Source: CAG-873 sp910578365
GTDB lineage: Bacteria; Bacteroidota; Bacteroidia; Bacteroidales; Muribaculaceae
DNA: 64,000 nt
Reading direction: 5' to 3'
Assembly: GCA_951635545.1 (NCBI GenBank)
Contig: OX620685.1
Location: 1,426,001-1,490,000 of the forward strand
The translations under genes were made by a program, and so were the position numbers. The notes below the pieces were generated by a model. The model worked only from the letters and a program-made list of their open reading frames with translations, ran no database searches and was not told the origin of the DNA. Of this stretch, positions 43,433-51,090 are shown one piece after another (positions within the stretch are counted from its first letter, which is position 1; each line of letters opens with the position of its first letter).

Positions 43433-44586
43433 ACGCGAGTTCGGGATAAGAACTTTATGATTTTCAACCAAGCAAAAGACAACATAGAGTATTGGGCGGC
43501 CTTTCAAGGTCGCCTGATTTATTTGTACAGTTTGGTGTTGTTAATCCCAGAGGACAAGCTGCCCGTTTGACTCGGGTACCTCAAAGTCGAAGTTCACTTC
43601 CGGCTTTGTGGCGAAGAAACAATACGCCCCCATTGCCGCAAGCAGGTTCATGAGGAAGTTGTGTACACTACGATGGCGGGAGTGGACGAGCTGCGCCACA
43701 TTCTTCAGCATGTCGTTTATGGATTCGATGATGCTCCTTTTACGAAGCATCATCCTGTCATAGAACGGCATGAGACGCTGTTTCATGTTCGAGCGAAGAC
43801 CTGTCACAATATGTATGCCATCATCCCAAAGATGCCCGAAAAGAGACTGCGATATATATCCCTTGTCAGCGTATAGTTTTCCAAATACCCTGTCAGTCAG
43901 TGTGTCGATGACTGCCTCATTGCGGTCGTCCACATTGGCACGTGTCAATACGAAGTTGATCAGTTCCCCTTTTTCGTTACATAGCAGATGCAGCTTGAAG
44001 CCTACATACCATCCCATCGTACTCTTACCCTTGGCCGCGATATCCTTGAAGACTTTCATGTTGAACTGGCGCTTGTTATGAATGACCGGAATGCAGGTGC
44101 TGTCCACAAAACTTATTCCCGTGCACTCTCCGAAACATGCAAGTCGCAGGAACATGGTCATAGCCACAAAACATCGGGGCATGACCTCCACGAAGCGGTT
44201 GTAGGAGAATGTCTGCGGAAACAGATGCTTCCAGTGAATGCGCACACATCCCAGATAATAGTGCTTGAAGTTTCGGTACGAATTGAAGTGGAAACAGATC
44301 AGAATCGTGATGACCTCGGCATCCGACATCATGCGCTTTCTTTTCCGTTTTGGAGTGTCAGTTGTGGACGGAAGTGCATTTTTTGCCATCTCACCCTCAA
44401 ATTCTTTGCAGAAATCATCTGCAATACAAAAAATTTCAGTAACTTTACTTTCGGTAATCATGATACAGTATTTATTGTTTAGTACCTCTAAATTACTAAA
44501 TATCAGTAATATTACCAAGAGAATCGGCAACTTTTTTAAGCTGCCGATTCAACTTTTTTATGGTGTTCCTTATCCCGAACTCGCGT
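43433..44586 (-). mobile_element. IS982-family insertion sequence, copy C (inside ISAs1)
   Basis: A 1154-bp element, same ends as copies A and B, with target duplication TAATA (43428-43432 and 44587-44591). It splits the ISAs1 transposase after residue 67 (LADIIILMI). Removal restores the frame. Confidence 0.93.
43541..44461 (-). CDS. IS982-family transposase (copy C)
   Basis: Identical in protein sequence to copies A and B, with the same start choice (ATG at 44461; alternative at 44530). DDE motifs as described for copy A. Confidence 0.92.
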   Translation of the reverse strand: MITESKVTEIFCIADDFCKEFEGEMAKNALPSTTDTPKRKRKRMMSDAEVITILICFHFNSYRNFKHYYLGCVRIHWKHLFPQTFSYNRFVEVMPRCFVAMTMFLRLACFGECTGISFVDSTCIPVIHNKRQFNMKVFKDIAAKGKSTMGWYVGFKLHLLCNEKGELINFVLTRANVDDRNEAVIDTLTDRVFGKLYADKGYISQSLFGHLWDDGIHIVTGLRSNMKQRLMPFYDRMMLRKRSIIESINDMLKNVAQLVHSRHRSVHNFLMNLLAAMGAYCFFATKPEVNFDFEVPESNGQLVLWD

Positions 44587-44994
44587 TAATATCATCAGTA
44601 TGATGATGTCGGCGAGCCGATGTTGTATATTGCCCTTGTCGGACCTGCGGAAATCGGGGACTGAACGGGCGAAATTCATCAATCTGTTCAGGATACTGCC
44701 GTTGAATTCAGATTTATTTACTAATTTTGAAGTTCGATTGGGCGCATTTACGCCGGTCGAACGCACTTGGTCAAGTGGCTTATTTTTATTCATAACTAAT
44801 TGATTTACAACTATAAAGTTACGAAAAATTGGTCACTTGATCAATTTTTATACCACTTATTTTATTGAAAATCAGAGAAATAAATGCGAAAATCACCCTT
44901 TCCCATTCAGACTTCCCCCGCTATAAAATAAAAGGCTTTTCGGAAGCACTAGACTTTTTAAACGAAAGAGCCGTGGGCAAAATGGCCCGCAGCT

Positions 44995-45342
44995 TCAGCG
45001 CAAAATGCTTTCCGGTTGTGCCTGCGACAGGAATCGGAAATTCATTATCAGAAAATCGCGACCTGTTTTCTTGTAGATTATCGAAAGGATGTTAAGCACG
45101 TTCTGATGGCATTTAGCCATTACAGAACTTGCGAATTTTGCATCAGCATCATTTTTAATGGTGTGTTTTATGGCATCCCATATAGCTTGTGAATACCAGC
45201 TTATTACCTGTTCTCCGCTCTCTTCAATCCGGATTAACTCGTCTACATCGCTTTTTGTAAATTGATTATTCTTCGAGCTATTGCAACTGCTACACATGGG
45301 AGCAAAATTTCTGTTATGGCAGAAGCCAAGAGAAATAATGCC
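44995..45342 (-). pseudogene. remnant of an HNH-type nuclease gene
   Basis: Reading from a stop codon at 45343, the frame gives CHNRNFAPMCSSCNSSKNN, the end of a His-Asn-His nuclease motif with Cys-x-x-Cys zinc ligands, followed by about 80 residues (ELIRIEESGEQVISWYSQAI). The start and first half of the nuclease are missing, and the 3' end runs into the ISAs1 target site. It is AT-richer than its neighbours and was probably acquired. Related genes encode restriction or homing-type nucleases. Confidence 0.5.
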
Positions 45343-45365
45343 CGATTAATCATCTAATCATTCGG

Positions 45366-45510
45366 TCATTCTACTTCAAGGCCATTTAATGACACGGTGT
45401 ATCCTCCGCCTCTTTTGCGTTCAATGGCTATTTCCCACATATACTTGGACGCTTTCTGATATTTATATCGAACCCTGTCATTAAGTCCTTGTATTTGTGT
45501 CGCAATGCTC
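45366..45510 (-). pseudogene. C-terminal gene fragment, unidentified
   Basis: A minus-strand frame without a start codon encodes about 45 residues, with RVRYKYQKASKYMWEIAIER and ending in GGGYTVSLNGLEVE before the stop. The composition is protein-like, but I do not recognise the family. It lies next to the HNH remnant and may come from the same acquired segment. Confidence 0.35.
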
Positions 45511-45515
45511 AGCCT

Positions 45516-46385
45516 CTAAAAGCGGCAACTAAAGGTGAAGCCGAAGCCGTTGCCCACCGGGCCGGGCATAAGCGACGACTCTATGCCATAGCCTTGTTTG
45601 TCCTGCCCAAGATGGAGTTTGCGGGCGTTGTTGCCCCTGAAAAGACCAAGGACCTCGTTGACGGGGTCGATGAGAAACACCACTATGTTGCCAAGCACCG
45701 GCGAGCCCGCCAAACGGTAGTCGTGGCTCACTATGTTGCGCTTGAGTCTGTAGAACAGCTCGCCTATTATCGAACCTACTACCGGCGTGACCACGATATC
45801 CTGGTACGACGGACGCTCCATGAAGGCTTCGATGCCGAACTCCCAGCCAATGGTGGAGATACAGGCCGAGTAAAGCATCGACTGCCAGAAATTGAAGCCT
45901 TGCGTGCGTGCCGACATGAAGTAGGCGGCGCCGGCATAAGGATGCAGCACGTAGTTGAATATCGGGTTGTCGTGGTCCCATTCCGGACCGCGCTTGAATA
46001 CGTTGCGGAACCAGCGTTTGAATGGCGGAACCGATTGTATGGCAGCCCGGTTCCACGATGTGGCGTCCTCGGGCAGACATTCGAGTACGAACAGTGTGCT
46101 GACGAAGGCTCCGCTGAGTACGGCTGTATTAATCCACATGCGGTGCCAGTCGGGCGATGAGGCGTCGAGCGAATATGGCATGCGGTAGATGTTTATCGGG
46201 GCATGACGGTTGGCGGCGTTGAACAGCGCCAGCGATGTGGTGTCGGGCCAGGCCGGCATTACTGCGGTTTGCGGGCGCAGAACATCGGACGTGTACATAT
46301 ATACCGTGTCGGCGGTCATGGCCCGTGCTGATGCCGCAAACATGCCGAGCAACAGCGATATGACGATGAATTGAAGCGTGCGCAT
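45516..46385 (-). CDS. DUF3943 envelope protein
   Basis: A 289-residue exported protein (signal peptide ends near ASARA). The DUF3943 core is visible: DNPIFNYVLHPYAGAAYFMS, ARTQGFNFWQSMLYS, and EFGIEAFMERPSYQDIVVTP followed by VVGSIIGELFYRL. Hydrophobic segments and the final FGFTFSCRF suggest an outer-membrane location. No function is established for the family. It is divergent from the response regulator at 46593. Confidence 0.87.
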   Translation of the reverse strand: MRTLQFIVISLLLGMFAASARAMTADTVYMYTSDVLRPQTAVMPAWPDTTSLALFNAANRHAPINIYRMPYSLDASSPDWHRMWINTAVLSGAFVSTLFVLECLPEDATSWNRAAIQSVPPFKRWFRNVFKRGPEWDHDNPIFNYVLHPYAGAAYFMSARTQGFNFWQSMLYSACISTIGWEFGIEAFMERPSYQDIVVTPVVGSIIGELFYRLKRNIVSHDYRLAGSPVLGNIVVFLIDPVNEVLGLFRGNNARKLHLGQDKQGYGIESSLMPGPVGNGFGFTFSCRF

Positions 46386-46472
46386 AACAGTGAAATTGAA
46401 TTGTTGCTGCTATTATAACGCCCGGAGCCGCGTACGGGTTTGGGTTAAATTATCAAAACAAAAGTGACACAA

Positions 46473-46500
46473 ATCGGTTACTAAGTTTGCCTAAACCGAT
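46473..46500 (+). promoter_or_regulatory. candidate promoter and operator of the response regulator
   Basis: ATCGGTTA and TAAACCGAT form an inverted repeat (46473-46500) that encloses TAAGTTTG (46482-46489), a good -7 box. The repeat could be an autoregulatory site; no clear -33 element is seen. Confidence 0.4.
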
Positions 46501-46592
46501 ACTTTTTTGTTACTTTGATTTCAAGATCGAACTATAATACTTACCGTTCTGTATAACACGCCATTATTAAGCCTCTTAGGTAGCACCTGTAA

Positions 46593-47294
46593 ATGTCAAA
46601 TACTCCGGCACTTGGAAAAATACTAATAGTTGACGATGATCCGAATATCGCCGACCTGCTGACCATTAACCTGCGAAGCGAGGGCTATCAGGTAGATGTG
46701 GTCAGTCAGGCTACCGACGTTGTCGCTCTTGACCTCAGCGATACCAACCTTGTAATCGCCGACGCTATGCGTCAGGAATTCGATGGCATGCAGTTGCTTA
46801 TAAGCCTTAAAGACAATCCGATGACGGCTCACGTGGGCTATATTATCACTACTTCGGACGACTCCGAGCGCCGTGTGATCGAAGCGCTCGACAATGGCGC
46901 CGACGACTATGTGGTGAAACCTTTCTCGCTGCGCGAGCTGGTGGCCCGCATCCGCTCGGTTCTGCGTCGCCACAGTGTGAGGGCAAGGGTGGCGCCGAGT
47001 ACTAAACTCTGCTTCCAGTCGCTGAGTATCGATACTTCGACTCGGACTGTTTCTGACAACGGCATGCAGCTGCAGCTTACCCGCACCGAGTATCTTATCC
47101 TTGTGTTGCTGCTTAAAAACATCGGTGTGCCCACCTCGCGAAAGGAAATATTCAACAACGTGTGGAAAGACTCGCCCGAAATGAGCAACGACCGCATCGT
47201 CGACACCAATATCTCGCGCCTTCGCAAGAAGTTAGGCGATGTGGGCAGTTATATCCAGAATCGTTCCGGCCTGGGGTATATGTTTGTGATGTAA
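46593..47294 (+). CDS. OmpR/PhoB-type response regulator
   Basis: A 233-residue two-component regulator. Receiver domain (residues 8-125) with the acidic pocket LIVDDDPNIADLL, phospho-acceptor Asp57 in LVIADAMRQEFDG, the Thr switch in IITTSDDSERR and Lys in DDYVVKPFSLRELVARI. C-terminal winged helix (about 135-233) with LQLTRTEYLILVLLL and NDRIVDTNISRLRKKLGD. It resembles Bacteroides RprY-type regulators. No histidine kinase gene is adjacent: DUF3943 lies divergent upstream and an IS4 element follows. Confidence 0.92.
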   Translation: MSNTPALGKILIVDDDPNIADLLTINLRSEGYQVDVVSQATDVVALDLSDTNLVIADAMRQEFDGMQLLISLKDNPMTAHVGYIITTSDDSERRVIEALDNGADDYVVKPFSLRELVARIRSVLRRHSVRARVAPSTKLCFQSLSIDTSTRTVSDNGMQLQLTRTEYLILVLLLKNIGVPTSRKEIFNNVWKDSPEMSNDRIVDTNISRLRKKLGDVGSYIQNRSGLGYMFVM

Positions 47295-47317
47295 TTTTTT
47301 TTGCACAAAAAATTACA
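47292..47317 (+). terminator. terminator of the response regulator
   Basis: TGTAATTTTTT and AAAAAATTACA form an 11-bp stem that begins at the stop codon itself. Confidence 0.6.
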
Positions 47318-47347
47318 TGTTATAAAACATAATTTTAAAACATTTTG

Positions 47348-47355
47348 TAACTTTG
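47348..47355 (+). promoter_or_regulatory. -7 promoter box stranded by IS4, with leader
   Basis: TAACTTTG fits TAnnTTTG. About 90 bases of leader follow before the IS4 element at 47451. In the pre-insertion sequence this promoter would have transcribed the small gene now at 48820. No convincing -33 element is seen. Confidence 0.5.
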
Positions 47356-47450
47356 CGGCGTTTTAGGTAAAAGCAATTATCCGGAAGCGCCCCCATGGTA
47401 TATGCCGGCCTTCCGTCAGAAGTACAATTTTAAAGGTTTCAACTATGTTA

Positions 47451-48819
47451 CAATGATTCGGTAAAATTTGAGGTTGTTCAGTCTTGGCTAAGCCGCTAAC
47501 TGAGCCAACCGATGATTTATTTTCTGAATTATTTTGAGATGCGGAGATTTTCCGCAAGTCGAAATAATTGTTGAGGCGAGATAAGATTCAAACATAAGCC
47601 GTTTGAACTGTGCTAACGAAAGATCCGGATAATCTTTCCTTATGACCTCCTTGCAGACATTGAGTGCAGTGAAGGAAAGATTGAATGCGAAGTCAAGCCG
47701 GTCTTTGTCGCGTGTCTGTTGCGACTGGAGTCCTGTAAACTGTTTGGCATCGCGTATGCCGAACTCAATCTGAAAGCGGGTGCGGTAGAAACCGATGATC
47801 TTTTCAGGCCTCATGTCGGTATCGGTAGAGAAGTAAAGAAGAGGCTCTGCGTTTTCAACCGGACAGACCACGATACGGATGTCGCGTCTCAATGCCCTCG
47901 AATGTACGACCGCCGTGTGACATCGGTTTTTGTTTCCTTTGGAATCCTCATATATGAATGAAGTGAACACGGACATGTCAAGGTTGGAGAAATCCACTTT
48001 CTCTCCATACTTTTTCTTTCTGCCGCGTCTTCGCGGGGCGGAGGAATCCGGTATGGCCAGATACCTCAGATATGAGTTGGCACGTAATCTCCCGACAAAT
48101 CGAAATCCCATGCCAATCACTTCATTTACAAACTCATATTTGGAGAAAAAGGCATCGGCAACCAGAATATCCGTCAGTGAGAGCAGCTCTGTCGCCTTTG
48201 ACCTGACAAGTGCCACATACCAGCCAAGCATTGACATTTGTTTCTCAGATTCAAGAGTCCTGAAGTTCGGTGACTGGACAGCACCAAGCATCACGCATGT
48301 ATGTTTACTCAGACTTATTGCCCCGATCGCCATTATCTCCAGACCGCGTTTGACACGTTGTGCCACCCCTGACCAGAAACGGCCTATGCCATACGTCAGT
48401 CTGCCTGCTTTTGAAATGAACGACGGATCGATTGCCACTGCCATGTCATCGGCCGGCCCAAAACAATCCTGCGCCATACCTATGTTGACTTTCATCCAGT
48501 CTACAGATGTCTTGAAATTGGAGGCAAAGGTCTTGGCTGTACGACCGCCATAGCGCGACAGCCGGGTAAAATTGACTTTGCCCGGAATCAACGCCACAGT
48601 GCGTATTGTTAAAATCAGCCAGTTGAGGAACCTTTTGCTCATCTTGGTTGTAGTATTTTCAAATACCGACTTACACCGAAAGGTGAAGTCTTTGAGAATC
48701 GCCAATACGTTCATACGCTAAGATTTTTATAATGAACGCTTTGGCGATTCATTTGTATTTGACAATTCGATATATTAACTTAAGTTTCAACTACTTCGGT
48801 AATTTTTACCGAATCATTG
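47451..48819 (-). mobile_element. IS4-family insertion sequence
   Basis: A 1369-bp element with terminal repeats CAATGATTCGGTAAAA at both ends. The 6-bp repeat ATGTTA is found directly outside (47445-47450 and 48820-48825), the probable target duplication. The right end also has an internal palindrome TTCGGTAA/TTACCGAA. Only one copy is in this window. Confidence 0.82.
47488..48714 (-). CDS. IS4-family transposase
   Basis: A 408-residue DDE transposase. First Asp in VAIDPSFISKAG, second in DILVADAFFSKYEF, and the IS4 signature Y-2-R-3-E-6-K in FYRTRFQIEFGIRDAKQFTG. It appears intact and fills most of the element. Confidence 0.92.
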   Translation of the reverse strand: MNVLAILKDFTFRCKSVFENTTTKMSKRFLNWLILTIRTVALIPGKVNFTRLSRYGGRTAKTFASNFKTSVDWMKVNIGMAQDCFGPADDMAVAIDPSFISKAGRLTYGIGRFWSGVAQRVKRGLEIMAIGAISLSKHTCVMLGAVQSPNFRTLESEKQMSMLGWYVALVRSKATELLSLTDILVADAFFSKYEFVNEVIGMGFRFVGRLRANSYLRYLAIPDSSAPRRRGRKKKYGEKVDFSNLDMSVFTSFIYEDSKGNKNRCHTAVVHSRALRRDIRIVVCPVENAEPLLYFSTDTDMRPEKIIGFYRTRFQIEFGIRDAKQFTGLQSQQTRDKDRLDFAFNLSFTALNVCKEVIRKDYPDLSLAQFKRLMFESYLASTIISTCGKSPHLKIIQKINHRLAQLAA

Positions 48820-48903
48820 ATGTTACATTTATTAAAGAAAGCAATTGAAAGTTATTGCAAGGCTTGCGCCACAGTTTACAACCCCCAACATCGCGAATTT
48901 TGA
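48820..48903 (+). CDS. 27-residue small protein, cut off from its promoter by IS4
   Basis: ATG TTA starts exactly in the IS4 target duplication and reads MLHLLKKAIESYCKACATVY, then NPQHREF and a stop. The N-terminal half could form an amphipathic helix, and there are two cysteines (positions 13 and 16). A strong hairpin terminator follows 10 bases after the stop, and a promoter box lies in the sequence that preceded it before the insertion, so it looks like a real single-gene unit. I do not know the family. Confidence 0.5.
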   Translation: MLHLLKKAIESYCKACATVYNPQHREF

Positions 48904-48913
48904 GACACCAAAT

Positions 48914-48946
48914 GAGCCCCCTGTCGTCCCGACAGGGGGCCGGCTC
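48914..48946. terminator. hairpin after the small gene
   Basis: GAGCCCCCTGTCG (48914-48926) pairs with CGACAGGGGGCCGGCTC (48930-48946; two unpaired C) around TCC. It is likely a terminator for the small gene, or a member of the palindromic family also seen at 53952. Confidence 0.55.
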
Positions 48947-48993
48947 AAAGGTCGGGTACAACATTGTGGCCCGAGCCTGAAGTTTAGAGGCTA

Positions 48994-49884
48994 TTACAAT
49001 TTCACCATCCGCGACCTGCCGTTCGACAGTTCGACATAGATACCGCACTGAGGCTTCTCCACCTCCAGGCCCTGAAGATTGAAATAACGGACAGTGGTAT
49101 CGGAAACACCGACATCTTCAACTGATGTCACACCACCGTCATCATGCAAGGGTATAAACTCAACCATCATGGGTGAGCCGTAAACCCCGTCGTGCGATGC
49201 TGTCATAGTGCCCTCAAAGTCTTCGAGCAATGTTATTTTTCCATAACTTATCCCCGGCTCAAATGTAAATTTACCTATTGGTACAATATTTACATTTCCG
49301 GGCATTATGTAGCCTTTACCCGGAATAGGTGCAGTTATCCCAATCTGGCTACCGGCTCTCAGTTTATCTTCGCCTATAAAATCATACGAATAAACATATT
49401 CATCCTCAATTTTAAACTCAAATATCTTATCAACTTTATCGAAATATTCAAATAAAAAAATAGGGTATTCCGGCTTAAAATAAGGCCCGATGGGTGTAAA
49501 GACAGCTACTGAAAGGTCCTCGGCAATCTCTATGCGGTAATCACCCACCCAGGGCATTGGCGAAGGTACTGCGGTTATCTTATTGAATTTTTGAGGCACT
49601 ACCTGCTCACCCAGATTATCAACATCCAAGTCAAAGAAATACATCCCCGCAACGAATCCAGTTCCATCTTCCTCGTTTAATGTTGTAGAGATATAGAAAG
49701 TGTGCAAATTCTCGATTTCAAGTGTATACCATCCGTCTACAGGATAAATCTTTTGGGGCTGAGAATAATGAGGGATGTTGATTTCGCCTTTAACTTTATA
49801 GAAATATTGATAGTATAAGTGCTGGCCTGCCGCAAACTGTATGGCAAGCAGCAGCATAATAATATATATTATTAGTTTTTTCAT
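48994..49884 (-). CDS. secreted protein with C-terminal sorting-like tail, unknown function
   Basis: A 296-residue protein with a clear signal peptide (MKKLIIYIIMLLLAIQFAAG). The body is beta-rich with many aromatic residues (LYYQYFYKVKGEINIPHYSQ, PIFLFEYFDKVDKIFEFKIE) and no recognised domain. The last 30 residues (TTVRYFNLQGLEVEKPQCGI, then YVELSNGRSRMVKL) look like the short tails that direct export or anchoring in Bacteroidetes. It is AT-richer than most of the window, like the neighbour at 51091. IS630 copy B begins 5 bases upstream of its ATG. Confidence 0.75.
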   Translation of the reverse strand: MKKLIIYIIMLLLAIQFAAGQHLYYQYFYKVKGEINIPHYSQPQKIYPVDGWYTLEIENLHTFYISTTLNEEDGTGFVAGMYFFDLDVDNLGEQVVPQKFNKITAVPSPMPWVGDYRIEIAEDLSVAVFTPIGPYFKPEYPIFLFEYFDKVDKIFEFKIEDEYVYSYDFIGEDKLRAGSQIGITAPIPGKGYIMPGNVNIVPIGKFTFEPGISYGKITLLEDFEGTMTASHDGVYGSPMMVEFIPLHDDGGVTSVEDVGVSDTTVRYFNLQGLEVEKPQCGIYVELSNGRSRMVKL

Positions 49885-49889
49885 AGTTA

Positions 49890-51025
49890 AGTATATCGTA
49901 AAAATAAATTAATGTATTGATATGTTAAGCCGCAGGTCTACAGAAATTAATCATGTATCGTTTACCAACGTTGGAGAGGATGTCTTCTACGGTGGCGAAC
50001 AAGACGTGTTTATCTCCGTAGAGATGGGGCTGTATCCATTTCCCCTTCATAATTCGCCAAAGAGTTTCAGCGATGTTGAGGTGTGGGGAATAGGGAGGGA
50101 GATAGAATATGTGGAGACCCCTGTCCTTCCATCTTTGAAGGCAGTCCTTTACCTTGCGGCTCTTGTGTACGGAGGAGTTGTCGAGAACCACAACGGTCTC
50201 TTTAGAGATTCCGAGGGAGAAGTCTTCCATGAATTCGATAAACTTGTCGGAGTTTATGTTTTCGGTGGTCGTGAAGCCGTGGTAAGTATTGTTGCGGTCT
50301 ATCATTCCGAAGATGTTGAGCCTGCCGCACTTGTAAACCGGCACACAGAAATCCTCATCTTTGAATTTCCATGCATAAGGCACATATCCTTCGGTGCATA
50401 CATGACTTTCATCTCCGTAATACAAATCAATGAATCCCGATTCCCATTGACGTTCAAGCTCTTGCAGGAGTTCCTTCTTATAAGCGTACTCCTGCGGCGA
50501 GGGTGTCCCTTTGGGCGTTTTTCTTATACGTCCAAATCTTGCGCCATCAAGGATAAAAAATTCCTGAAGGCTCCGTCCTTGATTTGTTTCCCGGTAGCTT
50601 CCTCCCAGGCTGCCCTGGCTTTGGAAACACTCTGGCGATGCTTTCGTATGGCCTCTCTCACCGCCTCCTTGTCCTTCTTGGTGCTGATAATGCGCTTTCG
50701 GCCATTCCCCGGTTTGTTTCTCAGTCCCGCAATTCCATCGGACTGGAATCTTTTGACCCAATGCATTACACGCTGGTATGTTTGTCCTGCCCGTGCTCCT
50801 GCAGCTGCATTGCTCAGTCCATCCGCTTTGCCTAACACCATAAGGCATCGCATCCGGAACGAGTGGGTAGAGCCATTCCGGTATCCATTTTCCAGAGCAG
50901 TTCGTTGCTCCTCGCTTATATTTATCTTCGTTGCTTGTCTTGACATAATTGGAGAGATAAGTATATGTAAGACAATAACGTTTGAAAATGGATTTCATTG
51001 CATTAATTCTTTAATAAAACATACT
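49890..51025 (-). mobile_element. IS630-family insertion sequence, copy B
   Basis: A 1136-bp element with TA duplication (49888-49889 and 51026-51027), same ends as copy A. It lies between two minus-strand genes for secreted proteins and separates them. Confidence 0.9.
49925..50946 (-). CDS. IS630-family transposase made by -1 frameshift (copy B)
   Basis: Same two-frame structure and same T TTT TTA slippery site as copy A; the first frame is 50946-50524, the DDE frame ends at 49925. The translated products are identical to those of copy A. Confidence 0.88.
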
Positions 51026-51090
51026 TATTCGTTTTATATCGAGTCTTTACACCGTGCTTCTGTACGATGCAAAGACTCAAATTATTATTA

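Larger units (their letters stand above)
40810..44793 (-). pseudogene. ISAs1-family transposase in three pieces
   Basis: The pieces are 44793-44592 (N-terminus, VPDFRRSDKGNIQHRLADII), 43432-42963 (middle, ICIDGKAERGT and VTADAMSMQKDIIDKI, the two catalytic Asp) and 41376-40810 (C-terminus, GGDFLIELKANQPSLRYG and RNHWSIESMHWGLDYNLQQD with the catalytic Glu). Their lengths sum to exactly 413 codons including the stop, and both joins read in frame (ILMILARECGCVGRADII; DKIRKKGGDFLIEL). The gene was intact before the two insertions. Confidence 0.88.
40686..44975 (-). mobile_element. ISAs1-family insertion sequence carrying two nested insertions
   Basis: Terminal repeats of 19 bp with one mismatch (CACGGCTCTTTCATTTAAA at 40686-40704 and its inverse at 44957-44975) enclose 4290 bp. 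The octamer GCAAAATG lies outside both ends (40678-40685 and 44977-44984) as the probable target duplication. Subtracting the IS110-type element (1586 bp) and IS982 copy C with its duplication (1159 bp) leaves 1545 bp, a normal ISAs1 size. Confidence 0.82.
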
